Source: an uncultured Cellvibrio sp. (lineage in GTDB: Bacteria > Pseudomonadota > Gammaproteobacteria > Pseudomonadales > Cellvibrionaceae). Taken from it: a stretch of 5,748 nucleotides of DNA. A program made the position numbers and the translations under genes. The notes under the pieces were generated by a model. It saw nothing but the letters and a program-made list of their open reading frames with translations. It was not told where the DNA came from and ran no database searches. The DNA lies in assembly GCA_946886255.1 (NCBI GenBank), contig CAMPIG010000316.1:1-5748 (forward strand). The letters run 5' to 3'. This document shows, piece by piece, positions 1 through 5,748 of the stretch; the stretch's first letter is position 1, and each line of letters opens with the position of its first letter.

Positions 1-1341
1 TTAATTGAACACGGCTTGGCTTACGTGTGTCACTTGTCGCCTGACGAAGCACGTGCGTATCGCGGTACCCTGACAGAGCCGGGGAAAAATAGCCCCTACC
101 GCGATCGTAGTGTGGCTGAGAATCTTGAGTTATTTGAACAAATGCGTCTGGGTAAGCTCGCTGAAGGTAGTTGCTCATTGCGGGCAAAGATAGACATGGC
201 TGCGCCGAATATGAATTTGCGCGATCCGATTATCTACCGTATCAAAAAAGCACATCATCACCAAACGGGTGATAAATGGTGTATTTATCCCTCGTACGAT
301 TTTGCACACGGGCAAAGTGATGCGATTGAAGGTATTACGCATTCAATTTGTACATTGGAGTTTGAAGACCACCGACGCTTGTACGATTGGTTCATTGAAA
401 ACTTACCGGTGCCGGCGAAACCTCGCCAGTATGAATTCGCGCGGTTAAACATCAATTACACGGTGACCAGTAAGCGTAAGCTGAAACAATTGGTTGATGA
501 GAAACACGTTGATGCCTGGGATGACCCGCGCATGCCGACTATCTCGGGTATGCGGCGTCGCGGTTATACGCCGGCAGCTTTGCGCAATTTTTGCGAACGC
601 ATTGGTGTTACGCGCTCCGACAGCATGGTGGACGTCAGTATGCTGGAATTCTCGGTGCGTGATGATTTGGATAAAAATGCTCCGCGCGCGATGTGTGTGT
701 TGCGTCCTTTGAAAGTGACTCTAACGAATTACCCAGAAGAAAAGATCGAGGAGATGGTTGCCTCATGCCATCCCAATCGTGACGACTTGGGTGAACGTTT
801 ATTGCCCTTTACGCGTACGCTTTATATCGAGCAGGACGACTTCCGTGAAGAAGCGAATAAAAAATACAAACGCTTGGTGTTGGGTAAACGGGTGCGCTTA
901 CGTAATGCCTATGTGATCGAAGCGGATCTGGCCATTCGTAATGAGCAGGGCAATATCACGGAAATTGTTGCACATATTGTTGAGGATTCTTTGGGCAAAG
1001 ATCCTGCTGATGGCATTAAACCCAAGGGAGTAATTCATTGGGTATCAGCAACCCGTAACCTGAATTGTGAGGTGCGGTTATATGATCGCCTGTTTACTGA
1101 CGAGGCGCCGGATGCAGGTGGAAAAAATTTTCTCGATTGTATCAATCCTGATAGTCTCGAAATCTTGCAAAACTGCAAAGCTGAAATCAGTTTGGCGAAG
1201 GCGACATTGGATGATCATTTTCAGTTCGAACGTGAGGGGTATTTTTGTCTCGACAGCAAATACCACTCACCGGATAAGCCGGTATTTAATCGCACTATCG
1301 GCCTGAGGGACAGTTGGACAAAGATAGATGATCAGGAATAA
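1..1341 (+). CDS. glnS: Glutaminyl-tRNA synthetase (GlnRS), 5'-truncated by the window edge
   Basis: Class I aminoacyl-tRNA synthetase that attaches glutamine to tRNA-Gln in the cytoplasm using ATP. The frame is open from base 1, and 446 codons precede the TAA stop. E. coli GlnRS has about 554 residues, so roughly 105-115 N-terminal residues, including the HIGH motif, lie upstream. A TTG at base 16 sits inside conserved sequence (GLAYV) and is not the real start. Visible landmarks are [21 protein letters not shown], the active-site stretch [11 protein letters not shown] followed by EGITHS, and RQYEF. The KMSKS-type loop reads VTSKR (bases 463-477), with Thr where E. coli has Met. Next come WDDPRMPT and RRRGYT. 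The C-terminal anticodon-binding beta-barrel half carries [39 protein letters not shown] and KPVFNRT. Nothing is broken in the visible part. Only 30 bases separate it from cysS, so co-transcription is likely. Identification is very secure. Confidence 0.98.
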   Translation, partial: LIEHGLAYVCHLSPDEARAYRGTLTEPGKNSPYRDRSVAENLELFEQMRLGKLAEGSCSLRAKIDMAAPNMNLRDPIIYRIKKAHHHQTGDKWCIYPSYDFAHGQSDAIEGITHSICTLEFEDHRRLYDWFIENLPVPAKPRQYEFARLNINYTVTSKRKLKQLVDEKHVDAWDDPRMPTISGMRRRGYTPAALRNFCERIGVTRSDSMVDVSMLEFSVRDDLDKNAPRAMCVLRPLKVTLTNYPEEKIEEMVASCHPNRDDLGERLLPFTRTLYIEQDDFREEANKKYKRLVLGKRVRLRNAYVIEADLAIRNEQGNITEIVAHIVEDSLGKDPADGIKPKGVIHWVSATRNLNCEVRLYDRLFTDEAPDAGGKNFLDCINPDSLEILQNCKAEISLAKATLDDHFQFEREGYFCLDSKYHSPDKPVFNRTIGLRDSWTKIDDQE

Positions 1342-1371
1342 TTTTTGATTTTATATGCTGCGGAACACACC

Positions 1372-2769
1372 ATGACGCTACACCTTTACAACACATTGAC
1401 TCGCCAAAAAGAAGCGTTTAAGCCGATCAAGCCCGGCAAGATTTCCATGTATGTCTGTGGGGTTACGGTCTATGATTTCTGTCATGTCGGCCATGCCCGT
1501 GTATTGGTGACCTTTGATGTAGTGACGCGTTTTCTGCGGTCCCAGGGTTGGGACGTCACTTATGTACGTAATATTACCGATATCGACGATAAAATTATCA
1601 AGCGTGCTCAGGAAAATGGTGAGGCATACACCGATCTTACGTCGCGTTTTATTAATTATATGCACGAAGATGAGGCCCGGTTAGGGATTCTGCGTCCAGA
1701 TATCGAACCACGTGCGACGGCCTATATCGATGAAATTATCGCTATGGTTGTCACACTGGTCGAAAAAAAATACGCTTATGCAGCACCAAACGGTGATGTT
1801 TACTATCGGGTTAAGCATTTTGCTGAGTACGGTAAATTAAGCAATAAGAATCCTGATGAGCTGTTAGCTGGCGCGCGCATTGAGGTCGATGAGGTGAAAG
1901 AGGATCCGCGAGACTTTGCACTGTGGAAAGCAGTAAAATCCGGCGAAGCTGCGTGGGTATCGCCTTGGGGGCAGGGGCGTCCCGGTTGGCATATCGAATG
2001 TTCTGCTATGAGTAAGGATTGCTGCGGCCTTACATTTGATATCCACGGTGGTGGCCCTGATCTTCCTTTTCCCCACCACGAGAATGAAATTGCCCAAAGT
2101 GAAGCTGCCAATGGTTGTAAGTATGTAAACTATTGGATGCACGCCGGTGCGGTGCGTGTTGATGGGGAGAAGATGTCCAAGTCTCTGGGTAATTTTTTCA
2201 CTATTCGCGATGTGCTGGAAAAGTACCACCCTGAAGTTGTACGTTTCTTACTGATTAGCAGTCACTACCGCAGCCCGATTAATTATGCGGAAGATAACCT
2301 GATTGAAGCTCGTGCCGGGCTGGAACGTTTTTACGGTGCCTTGCGCGATTATGCTGATGTTGCGGCGGCACCTCTCGCAGAGATAGAACAGAGTTCTTAC
2401 TATCAGGTTTTTGTTGCATCAATGAATGACGACTTCAATACCCGATTGGCGCTGGCCGGTATGTACGATCTGGTGCGAGACCTGAATAATGCCAAATCCG
2501 ATCCCGCACAGGCCCGGCAACTCGCTGCACAGCTAAAGGCGATGGGTAGTATTCTGGGTATTCTGCAAGACAATCCCGCACAGTTCCTTCAGTCGGCTGG
2601 TCACGATGCGATGTCGGCAGAGGCTGTTGAACAATTGGTAGCTGAACGTATCGAAGCAAAACGTAACAAAAATTATGCGCGCGCTGACGAGATTCGCAAG
2701 AGTTTGCTTGAGCAAGGTGTCGTGCTTGAGGATTCTCGCGATGGAGGCACACAGTGGCGCCGCGAGTGA
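1372..2769 (+). CDS. cysS: Cysteinyl-tRNA synthetase (CysRS)
   Basis: Monomeric class I synthetase that charges tRNA-Cys with cysteine in the cytoplasm. I chose the ATG at 1372 because it gives MTLHLYNTLTRQKEAF, which aligns with the E. coli N-terminus, and a 465-residue product close to E. coli's 461. A GGA seven bases upstream (1362-1364) is a modest ribosome binding site. An in-frame TTG at 1345 would add nine residues unlike the family. The zinc-site ligands are all present: Cys29 (in YVCG), Cys210 (in ECSAM), His235 and Glu239 (in HHENE). The HIGH-type motif is HVGH at 38-41, and KMSKS is intact at 267-271. Other signatures are ITDIDDKII, RPGWHIECS, HGGGPDL and NYWMHAG. The C-terminal helical and anticodon-binding part ends in VLEDSRDGGTQWRR, typical of the family. 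It lies 30 bases after glnS in the same direction, an arrangement also found in Pseudomonas. Complete, with no anomalies. Confidence 0.98.
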   Translation: MTLHLYNTLTRQKEAFKPIKPGKISMYVCGVTVYDFCHVGHARVLVTFDVVTRFLRSQGWDVTYVRNITDIDDKIIKRAQENGEAYTDLTSRFINYMHEDEARLGILRPDIEPRATAYIDEIIAMVVTLVEKKYAYAAPNGDVYYRVKHFAEYGKLSNKNPDELLAGARIEVDEVKEDPRDFALWKAVKSGEAAWVSPWGQGRPGWHIECSAMSKDCCGLTFDIHGGGPDLPFPHHENEIAQSEAANGCKYVNYWMHAGAVRVDGEKMSKSLGNFFTIRDVLEKYHPEVVRFLLISSHYRSPINYAEDNLIEARAGLERFYGALRDYADVAAAPLAEIEQSSYYQVFVASMNDDFNTRLALAGMYDLVRDLNNAKSDPAQARQLAAQLKAMGSILGILQDNPAQFLQSAGHDAMSAEAVEQLVAERIEAKRNKNYARADEIRKSLLEQGVVLEDSRDGGTQWRRE

Positions 2770-2858
2770 TGTGTGAATGGTATTGTAGGCCGCCCTCGGC
2801 TATTGGATCAGCAACGGATTGTAAAAACATAGGCCTTTTGGCAAACGAACAATATAAC

Positions 2859-2864
2859 GGAGGT
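2859..2864 (+). promoter_or_regulatory. Strong ribosome binding site for the rhodanese-like gene
   Basis: GGAGGT lies seven bases before the ATG at 2872, within AACGGAGGT. This is a near-perfect match to the 16S rRNA anti-Shine-Dalgarno sequence at good spacing. It is clearly stronger than the sites I can see before the other genes in the window, and it fixes the start codon. It suggests efficient translation, which is inference. Confidence 0.8.
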
Positions 2865-2871
2865 ACTGGTT

Positions 2872-3237
2872 ATGGTTCAGCACATCAATAAATATTTTTG
2901 TGCGCTCAGTATTTTATTGTCTTTTCTCATTACAGGTTTTTCTATGAATGCAGTTGCTGATGAAGTCTGGATTGATGTCCGTACACCTGAAGAACACGCT
3001 GCGGGTCATGTGGAAGGAGCATTACTGATGCCACATGATCAGATAGCTGCGCTAATCAGCGAACAGGTTTCTGATAAAAACGCGGACATTCAGTTGTATT
3101 GTCGCAGCGGCCGCCGAGCTGATGTCGCGCGCGATATATTGCTGCAAATGGGCTATACCCGCGTAACCAATCACGGCTCACTGGAAAATGCCTTGGCGAT
3201 AACAGAACAGCAAAAAGTGATAATTAAGGATCGATAG
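2872..3237 (+). CDS. Exported PspE-like single-domain rhodanese (probable periplasmic sulfurtransferase)
   Basis: Small rhodanese-fold protein, 121 residues. Such proteins carry sulfane sulfur as a cysteine persulfide, but the natural donor and acceptor here are unknown. Residues 1-29 look like a Sec signal peptide: a short N-terminus with Lys7, a hydrophobic core at about 9-23, and a cleavage-type AVA before Asp30. The mature part carries IDVRTPEEH (34-42), GHVEGA (45-50) and the active loop CRSGRR at 77-82, with Cys77 as the predicted persulfide residue, then MGYTRV. E. coli PspE has the same layout (signal peptide, IDVR, one rhodanese domain, MGYT near the end), although its loop differs. 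One small departure is that the family's usual GG after the last strand reads GS (NHGS). It lies 102 bases after cysS and 43 before a small membrane-protein gene in the same direction. Domain call secure; export likely; symbol withheld because orthology to pspE is not shown. Confidence 0.9.
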   Translation: MVQHINKYFCALSILLSFLITGFSMNAVADEVWIDVRTPEEHAAGHVEGALLMPHDQIAALISEQVSDKNADIQLYCRSGRRADVARDILLQMGYTRVTNHGSLENALAITEQQKVIIKDR

Positions 3238-3267
3238 CGCCAGGCAAGAATCTTTTAATTGCGCTAT
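3234..3267 (+). other. Possible stem-loop between the rhodanese gene and the small membrane-protein gene
   Basis: ATAGCGC (3234-3240) and GCGCTAT (3261-3267) are a perfect 7-base inverted repeat around a 20-base AT-rich loop. The left arm overlaps the rhodanese stop codon, and the right arm ends 13 bases before the ATG at 3281. No T-run follows, so it does not look like an intrinsic terminator. Repeats of this size with loops this long are expected by chance several times in a window of this length, so it is a weak candidate for RNA processing or translational control. Confidence 0.2.
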
Positions 3268-3280
3268 TCGGGTAAGTAGT

Positions 3281-3499
3281 ATGTCTTTGCGAAAATATTT
3301 CAAGAGTCGTGGTTTAGCAATCAATATGATTGCATGCGCCGCATTTTTAGCCTTGGCAGTTTATGGTTGGGGATTGCCTATAGCGGATTTGTTGCGCTAT
3401 TTCTGGATCCTGGTGGCTTGTCTGGTGATTGTGGTCGGGTTGGCTGTTCTTGCCGGTTTTATACTGCGCAAAATCAGCCATCGTCACGATGACCAATGA
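3281..3499 (+). CDS. Unrecognised 72-residue protein with two predicted membrane helices
   Basis: I do not recognise this protein. Its 72 residues start with a basic segment (Arg4, Lys5, Lys8, Arg10). A hydrophobic helix follows at about 11-32, a short link GLPIADLLRY, a second strongly hydrophobic helix at about 41-62, and a charged tail RKISHRHDDQ. The positive-inside rule puts both ends in the cytoplasm, giving an inner-membrane hairpin. No cysteine pair, nucleotide-binding or enzyme motif is visible. The ribosome binding site is poor (GGTAAG just upstream), but the ATG is the natural start. The gene is 43 bases behind the rhodanese gene on the same strand and may share its transcript. Its TGA stop directly abuts the stop of the convergent yfjD. 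The clean two-helix pattern and codon use like its neighbours favour a real gene, but function is unknown. Confidence 0.7.
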   Translation: MSLRKYFKSRGLAINMIACAAFLALAVYGWGLPIADLLRYFWILVACLVIVVGLAVLAGFILRKISHRHDDQ

Positions 3500-4768
3500 T
3501 CACAATAATCGTTTGACCTTGAGCCATGCAATCATCTTGTCGGTCAGCTGTGCTGTTTCAAAACGATAGCTTCCGATTTCAAAACCGATCTCCGCATCGG
3601 GAATATTTTCCAGGTATTCCATAGCCAGTCCATTAAGTGTTTTGGGTCCATCAATGGGAAGTTCCCAATCCAGTGTTTTATTGATATCCCGCACAAACGT
3701 GCCGCCATCAATCAAAAACCAGTTATCTTCCTGAGGCACGATATCTCTGGATTCCTCGTCGGCGCTGTTAGTCGTAAACTCCCCAACGATCTCTTCTAAG
3801 AGATCTTCCAGCGTAACAATCCCCTGTACTTCACCGTATTCATCCACCACTAAAGCCATGCGGCATTTTTGCTGCTGGAAATTCAGTAATTGCGTATTAA
3901 GTTTGGTGGACTCAGGAACGAAATAAGGCTCGCTCGCAAAACGACGAATCGCTTCGTGTGTAACGGTGCTGTCATCGCCTTGAATAAAGCGCGCTGCATT
4001 GCGCAGGTGTAACATGCCGACGACTTTATTAATATCGCCTTCATAAACGGGCAGGCGAGTATATTCGCTGGTGCGAATGCGTTGTAAGAGTTGTGGAACA
4101 TCCAGCTCCAGATCAAGACCTTCAACTTCGTTGCGCGGAATCATAATGTCTTCCACGGTAGACTTTTCCAGATCCAGCACATTCAATAACATGCCCTGAT
4201 GTTGATCTGGTAATAAATCACCCGCTTCGTCAACGACAGTGCGTAGTTCTTCCGGGTTAAGGTGTTCAATGTGCTTATGGCTTTTAGCATCTATGCCAAA
4301 CAACCGCACGACCGCATTGGATAATAAATTAACCGCCAGCACAGCGGGATGAAGCAAGTAAGACAAAGGGCGAAGAAACCAACTGGCGATAAATGAAATG
4401 CGCTCGGGATAAAGCGCCGCAATGGTTTTCGGTGTGACTTCGGAGAATACCAGCATGACAAAAGTCAGAATTAAACTTGCAATGAAGGGGCCTGCGTCAC
4501 CATACAGCCGGATGGCAATGACAGTAGCAATAGCAACAGCAACATTATTGACGAGATTGTTGCCGATTAAAATTAACCCGATCAGGCGATCCGGGCGATG
4601 TAATAATTTGGCTACGCGCAGAGCCGCGCGATCACCTTTTTTGGTGAGATGTTTCAAACGATAACGATTGATTGACATCATCCCGGTTTCGGAACCAGAG
4701 AAGAAGGCAGACAGAATTAACATGCCGAACAGCAAAGAAAATAAAAACTTTAGCGAAACGTCGTCCAA
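3500..4768 (-). CDS. yfjD: HlyC/CorC (CNNM) family membrane protein with paired CBS domains, YfjD type
   Basis: Inner-membrane protein of 422 residues, matching E. coli YfjD in length and layout. The family is linked to Mg2+ and Co2+ efflux or homeostasis; the exact substrate here is not shown. The DUF21/CNNM membrane domain spans about 3-160, with helices near 5-23, 62-87, 93-110 and 122-155. It carries the family signatures SGSETGMM (24-31), IGNNLVNN (68-75) and SEVTPKTIAALYPE (109-122). An acidic helix follows, with LRTVVDEAG and LDLEKSTVEDIMIPR. Two CBS domains come next (about 206-265 and 272-330), with VVDEYGEVQGIVTLEDLLEEIVGE at the end of the second. The C-terminal CorC/HlyC domain covers about 345-420. 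The start is TTG (bases 4766-4768): an in-frame TAA lies upstream with no ATG or GTG in between, and MDDVSLKF matches the family's usual N-terminal length. Its ribosome binding site is weak (AGG ten bases upstream). It lies 100 bases downstream of ypjD. Family secure; transport role from family knowledge. Confidence 0.94.
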   Translation of the reverse strand: MDDVSLKFLFSLLFGMLILSAFFSGSETGMMSINRYRLKHLTKKGDRAALRVAKLLHRPDRLIGLILIGNNLVNNVAVAIATVIAIRLYGDAGPFIASLILTFVMLVFSEVTPKTIAALYPERISFIASWFLRPLSYLLHPAVLAVNLLSNAVVRLFGIDAKSHKHIEHLNPEELRTVVDEAGDLLPDQHQGMLLNVLDLEKSTVEDIMIPRNEVEGLDLELDVPQLLQRIRTSEYTRLPVYEGDINKVVGMLHLRNAARFIQGDDSTVTHEAIRRFASEPYFVPESTKLNTQLLNFQQQKCRMALVVDEYGEVQGIVTLEDLLEEIVGEFTTNSADEESRDIVPQEDNWFLIDGGTFVRDINKTLDWELPIDGPKTLNGLAMEYLENIPDAEIGFEIGSYRFETAQLTDKMIAWLKVKRLL

Positions 4769-4826
4769 AGCGATGGAGCCTGTATTGCGAAATGGCTGGT
4801 TATCTTGACGAAGTTTTTGGGGTTAA

Positions 4827-4853
4827 TCAATAACGGAGGCTTGCTTCAATAAC
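4827..4853. repeat. Short direct repeat upstream of yfjD
   Basis: TCAATAAC occurs at 4827-4834 and again at 4846-4853 (GTTATTGA twice on the minus strand). The copies start 19 bases apart, nearly two helical turns, within the 100-base gap between ypjD and yfjD. That geometry could suit a dimeric regulator or a tandem contact site. However, an 8-base repeat at this distance is also plausible by chance, and I see no good promoter beside it. Confidence 0.3.
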
Positions 4854-4868
4854 TCACTGCTACATTCA

Positions 4869-5678
4869 TCAGATGCGCTGGAGGATCAGCTCAAGCACCA
4901 GTTTGCTGCCAAAATATGCGAGCATTAATAGAGCAAATCCACCGAGAGTCCAACGAATAGCTGTATATCCGCGCCAGCCGAGACGGTGGCGACCCCAGAG
5001 CAGCAGGGCATAGATGACCCAGGCGGCGATGGAGAAAACAGTCTTATGTGCCAGATGTTGGGCAAAAATGTCTTCCAGAAACCACATACCAGAGAGAATG
5101 GACAAAGTTAAAAGGATTTCGCCGGCCCACAGCAACTCAAAGAGCAGTGACTCCATAGTTTGTAGCGGTGGCAGCAAGCGCACATTACCGATGGTGTGCT
5201 TGGTTTTAAGTTGGTGATTTTGATAAGCCAGCAAGAGCGCTTGCAGGGTAGCAATCGTCAGTAGGCTGTAAGCCAGGATGGACAGGATCACGTGGCTGGC
5301 CAGTTGGTAGGAAATCTGAACATCTGCATCGTTCCCGGCGAGCGAGGCTCCCACCGCCAGGACGGACAATGGGCTCAACAGGATGAACAAATTATGGAGA
5401 GCTTTTTTAAGGCTGCTGAGCAGCACAATCAGATTAATGACCCAAAAAATGAGCGACGACACCGAAAAGAATCCCAACTGAACGCCGGTATGGGCAGCAC
5501 TGAGCCCGTAGATGCCGCCGCCATGGAACAAGAGGGCGGCGCCAATCAAGGCGAATAAACCGGTGCGGTGAATGGCTTGTTGACGAGCAAAACAGTTGAT
5601 CGAATAAAGACCGGCTATGACATAAAGAAAGATCGCTGCAAAATTCGCATAAAGTGTCATTGTTTCTGCCTGGTCCAT
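4869..5678 (-). CDS. ypjD: CcsA-like inner-membrane protein YpjD (cytochrome c assembly family)
   Basis: Polytopic inner-membrane protein, 269 residues from the ATG at 5678. A second in-frame ATG at 5660 (residue 7) gives 263, the length of E. coli YpjD. Both have an AGG seven or eight bases upstream, so the start is undecided. I count eight hydrophobic helices, near 8-27, 38-58, 69-90, 96-113, 128-151, 182-200, 213-229 and 241-265. It belongs to the CcsA/CcmC-like 'cytochrome c assembly' family. Conserved-looking elements are FHGGG (His52), ASHVILSILAYSLLTIA (His129), a loop with LLPPLQTMESLLFELLW, and SIAAWVIYALLLWGRHRLGWRGY near the end, then LAYFGSKLV; all have clear counterparts in E. 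coli YpjD. Histidines 52, 129 and 231 are candidate haem contacts, which is inference. The Trp-rich haem loop of true CcmC/CcsA proteins is not evident, so cytochrome c maturation is unproven. It precedes yfjD by 100 bases, as in E. coli and Pseudomonas. Confidence 0.93.
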   Translation of the reverse strand: MDQAETMTLYANFAAIFLYVIAGLYSINCFARQQAIHRTGLFALIGAALLFHGGGIYGLSAAHTGVQLGFFSVSSLIFWVINLIVLLSSLKKALHNLFILLSPLSVLAVGASLAGNDADVQISYQLASHVILSILAYSLLTIATLQALLLAYQNHQLKTKHTIGNVRLLPPLQTMESLLFELLWAGEILLTLSILSGMWFLEDIFAQHLAHKTVFSIAAWVIYALLLWGRHRLGWRGYTAIRWTLGGFALLMLAYFGSKLVLELILQRI

Positions 5679-5748
5679 GTAAACGCCTGGGGAAAAGAGC
5701 CTCTAAATGCGAATGAGGCGCGTTCGAGTGATAGAGTAGCGCCAAAGT
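5679..5748. other. Upstream region of ypjD; likely part of a divergent intergenic region
   Basis: No gene is visible in these 70 bases. They contain the ypjD ribosome binding site (AGG on the minus strand at 5686-5688) and should hold its promoter, but I find no convincing -35/-10 pair on either strand. In E. coli and Pseudomonas, ffh lies next to ypjD and is transcribed away from it, so this stretch may also serve a divergent ffh beyond the edge. That is inference from known gene order. Confidence 0.35.

Noticed and set aside
463..477. Thr in place of Met in the KMSKS-type loop of GlnRS (VTSKR)
   Set aside because: The Lys and Ser that matter are intact. Bacterial GlnRS varies at this position, and I recall Thr in pseudomonad enzymes, so this is lineage variation rather than a defect.
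1345..1371. Upstream TTG start for cysS
   Set aside because: It would add nine residues not seen in CysRS proteins and lies three bases after the glnS stop without a ribosome binding site. The ATG at 1372 fits the family.
1803..2229. Minus-strand open frames of 102 and 121 codons inside cysS
   Set aside because: They lie wholly antisense to a strongly conserved enzyme and show no domain, signal or ribosome binding site of their own.
2786..2802. GC-rich hairpin after cysS (TAGGCCG, loop CCCT, CGGCTA) as a terminator
   Set aside because: The stem has a bulged G and only four GC pairs in a row, and it is followed by TTGGATC instead of a T-run. It may fold, but it does not support an intrinsic terminator call.
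2770..2871. tRNA gene or promoter in the cysS–rhodanese gap
   Set aside because: No cloverleaf or TTCGA-type T-loop can be found in these 102 bases, and no pair of -35/-10 boxes with acceptable spacing stands out.
3479..3491. CATCG-TCA-CGATG hairpin as a terminator for yfjD
   Set aside because: It has only a 5-base stem inside the coding end of the small membrane-protein gene. The nearest T-run on the minus strand is short (four T) and offset by several bases.
4831..4852. Plus-strand TAACGGAGG, the same as the rhodanese ribosome binding site, ahead of a possible short ORF
   Set aside because: The following TTG CTT CAA reaches a stop at once, so nothing could be translated. The match is probably coincidental.
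5434..5745. Overlapping minus-strand open frame of 103 codons at the right edge
   Set aside because: It overlaps the first part of ypjD in another frame, has no recognisable features, and loses to the clearly membrane-spanning ypjD product.

Overview
The window reads as ordinary, densely coded chromosome from a gammaproteobacterium. The evidence is the glnS–cysS pair followed at a distance by a yfjD–ypjD pair, together with the protein sequences. The visible GlnRS has a VTSKR signature loop and neighbouring residues that resemble pseudomonad GlnRS as I remember it, so a Pseudomonadales or Cellvibrionales-type host is my best guess. That is inference from memory, not a search. I see no IS element, CRISPR array, tRNA or rRNA gene, prophage gene or sign of recent transfer.

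Left half, plus strand: the window opens inside glnS (glutaminyl-tRNA synthetase); its first roughly 105-115 codons, including the HIGH motif, lie outside. cysS (cysteinyl-tRNA synthetase) follows 30 bases later and is complete. The two probably share a transcript supplying charged tRNAs for translation.

Middle, plus strand: after a 102-base gap comes a small exported rhodanese-domain protein of the PspE type, with the strongest Shine-Dalgarno sequence in the window. It is followed 43 bases later by a 72-residue protein with two predicted membrane helices that I do not recognise.

Right half, minus strand: ypjD (eight-helix CcsA-like membrane protein) is followed by yfjD (CNNM/CorC-type membrane protein with paired CBS domains, probable Mg2+/Co2+ transport). 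This ypjD-to-yfjD order is known from E. coli and Pseudomonas, where the signal recognition particle gene ffh lies on the other side of ypjD, transcribed away from it. I would therefore expect ffh just beyond the right edge. The yfjD stop codon directly abuts the stop codon of the 72-residue gene, so the two gene groups converge with no space between them.

All stretches without a gene are 102 bases or shorter. I did not find a convincing new system. The items most worth a second look are the unrecognised two-helix protein next to the exported rhodanese, the zero-gap convergent junction, the conserved but poorly explained yfjD–ypjD pairing, and a short direct repeat upstream of yfjD.
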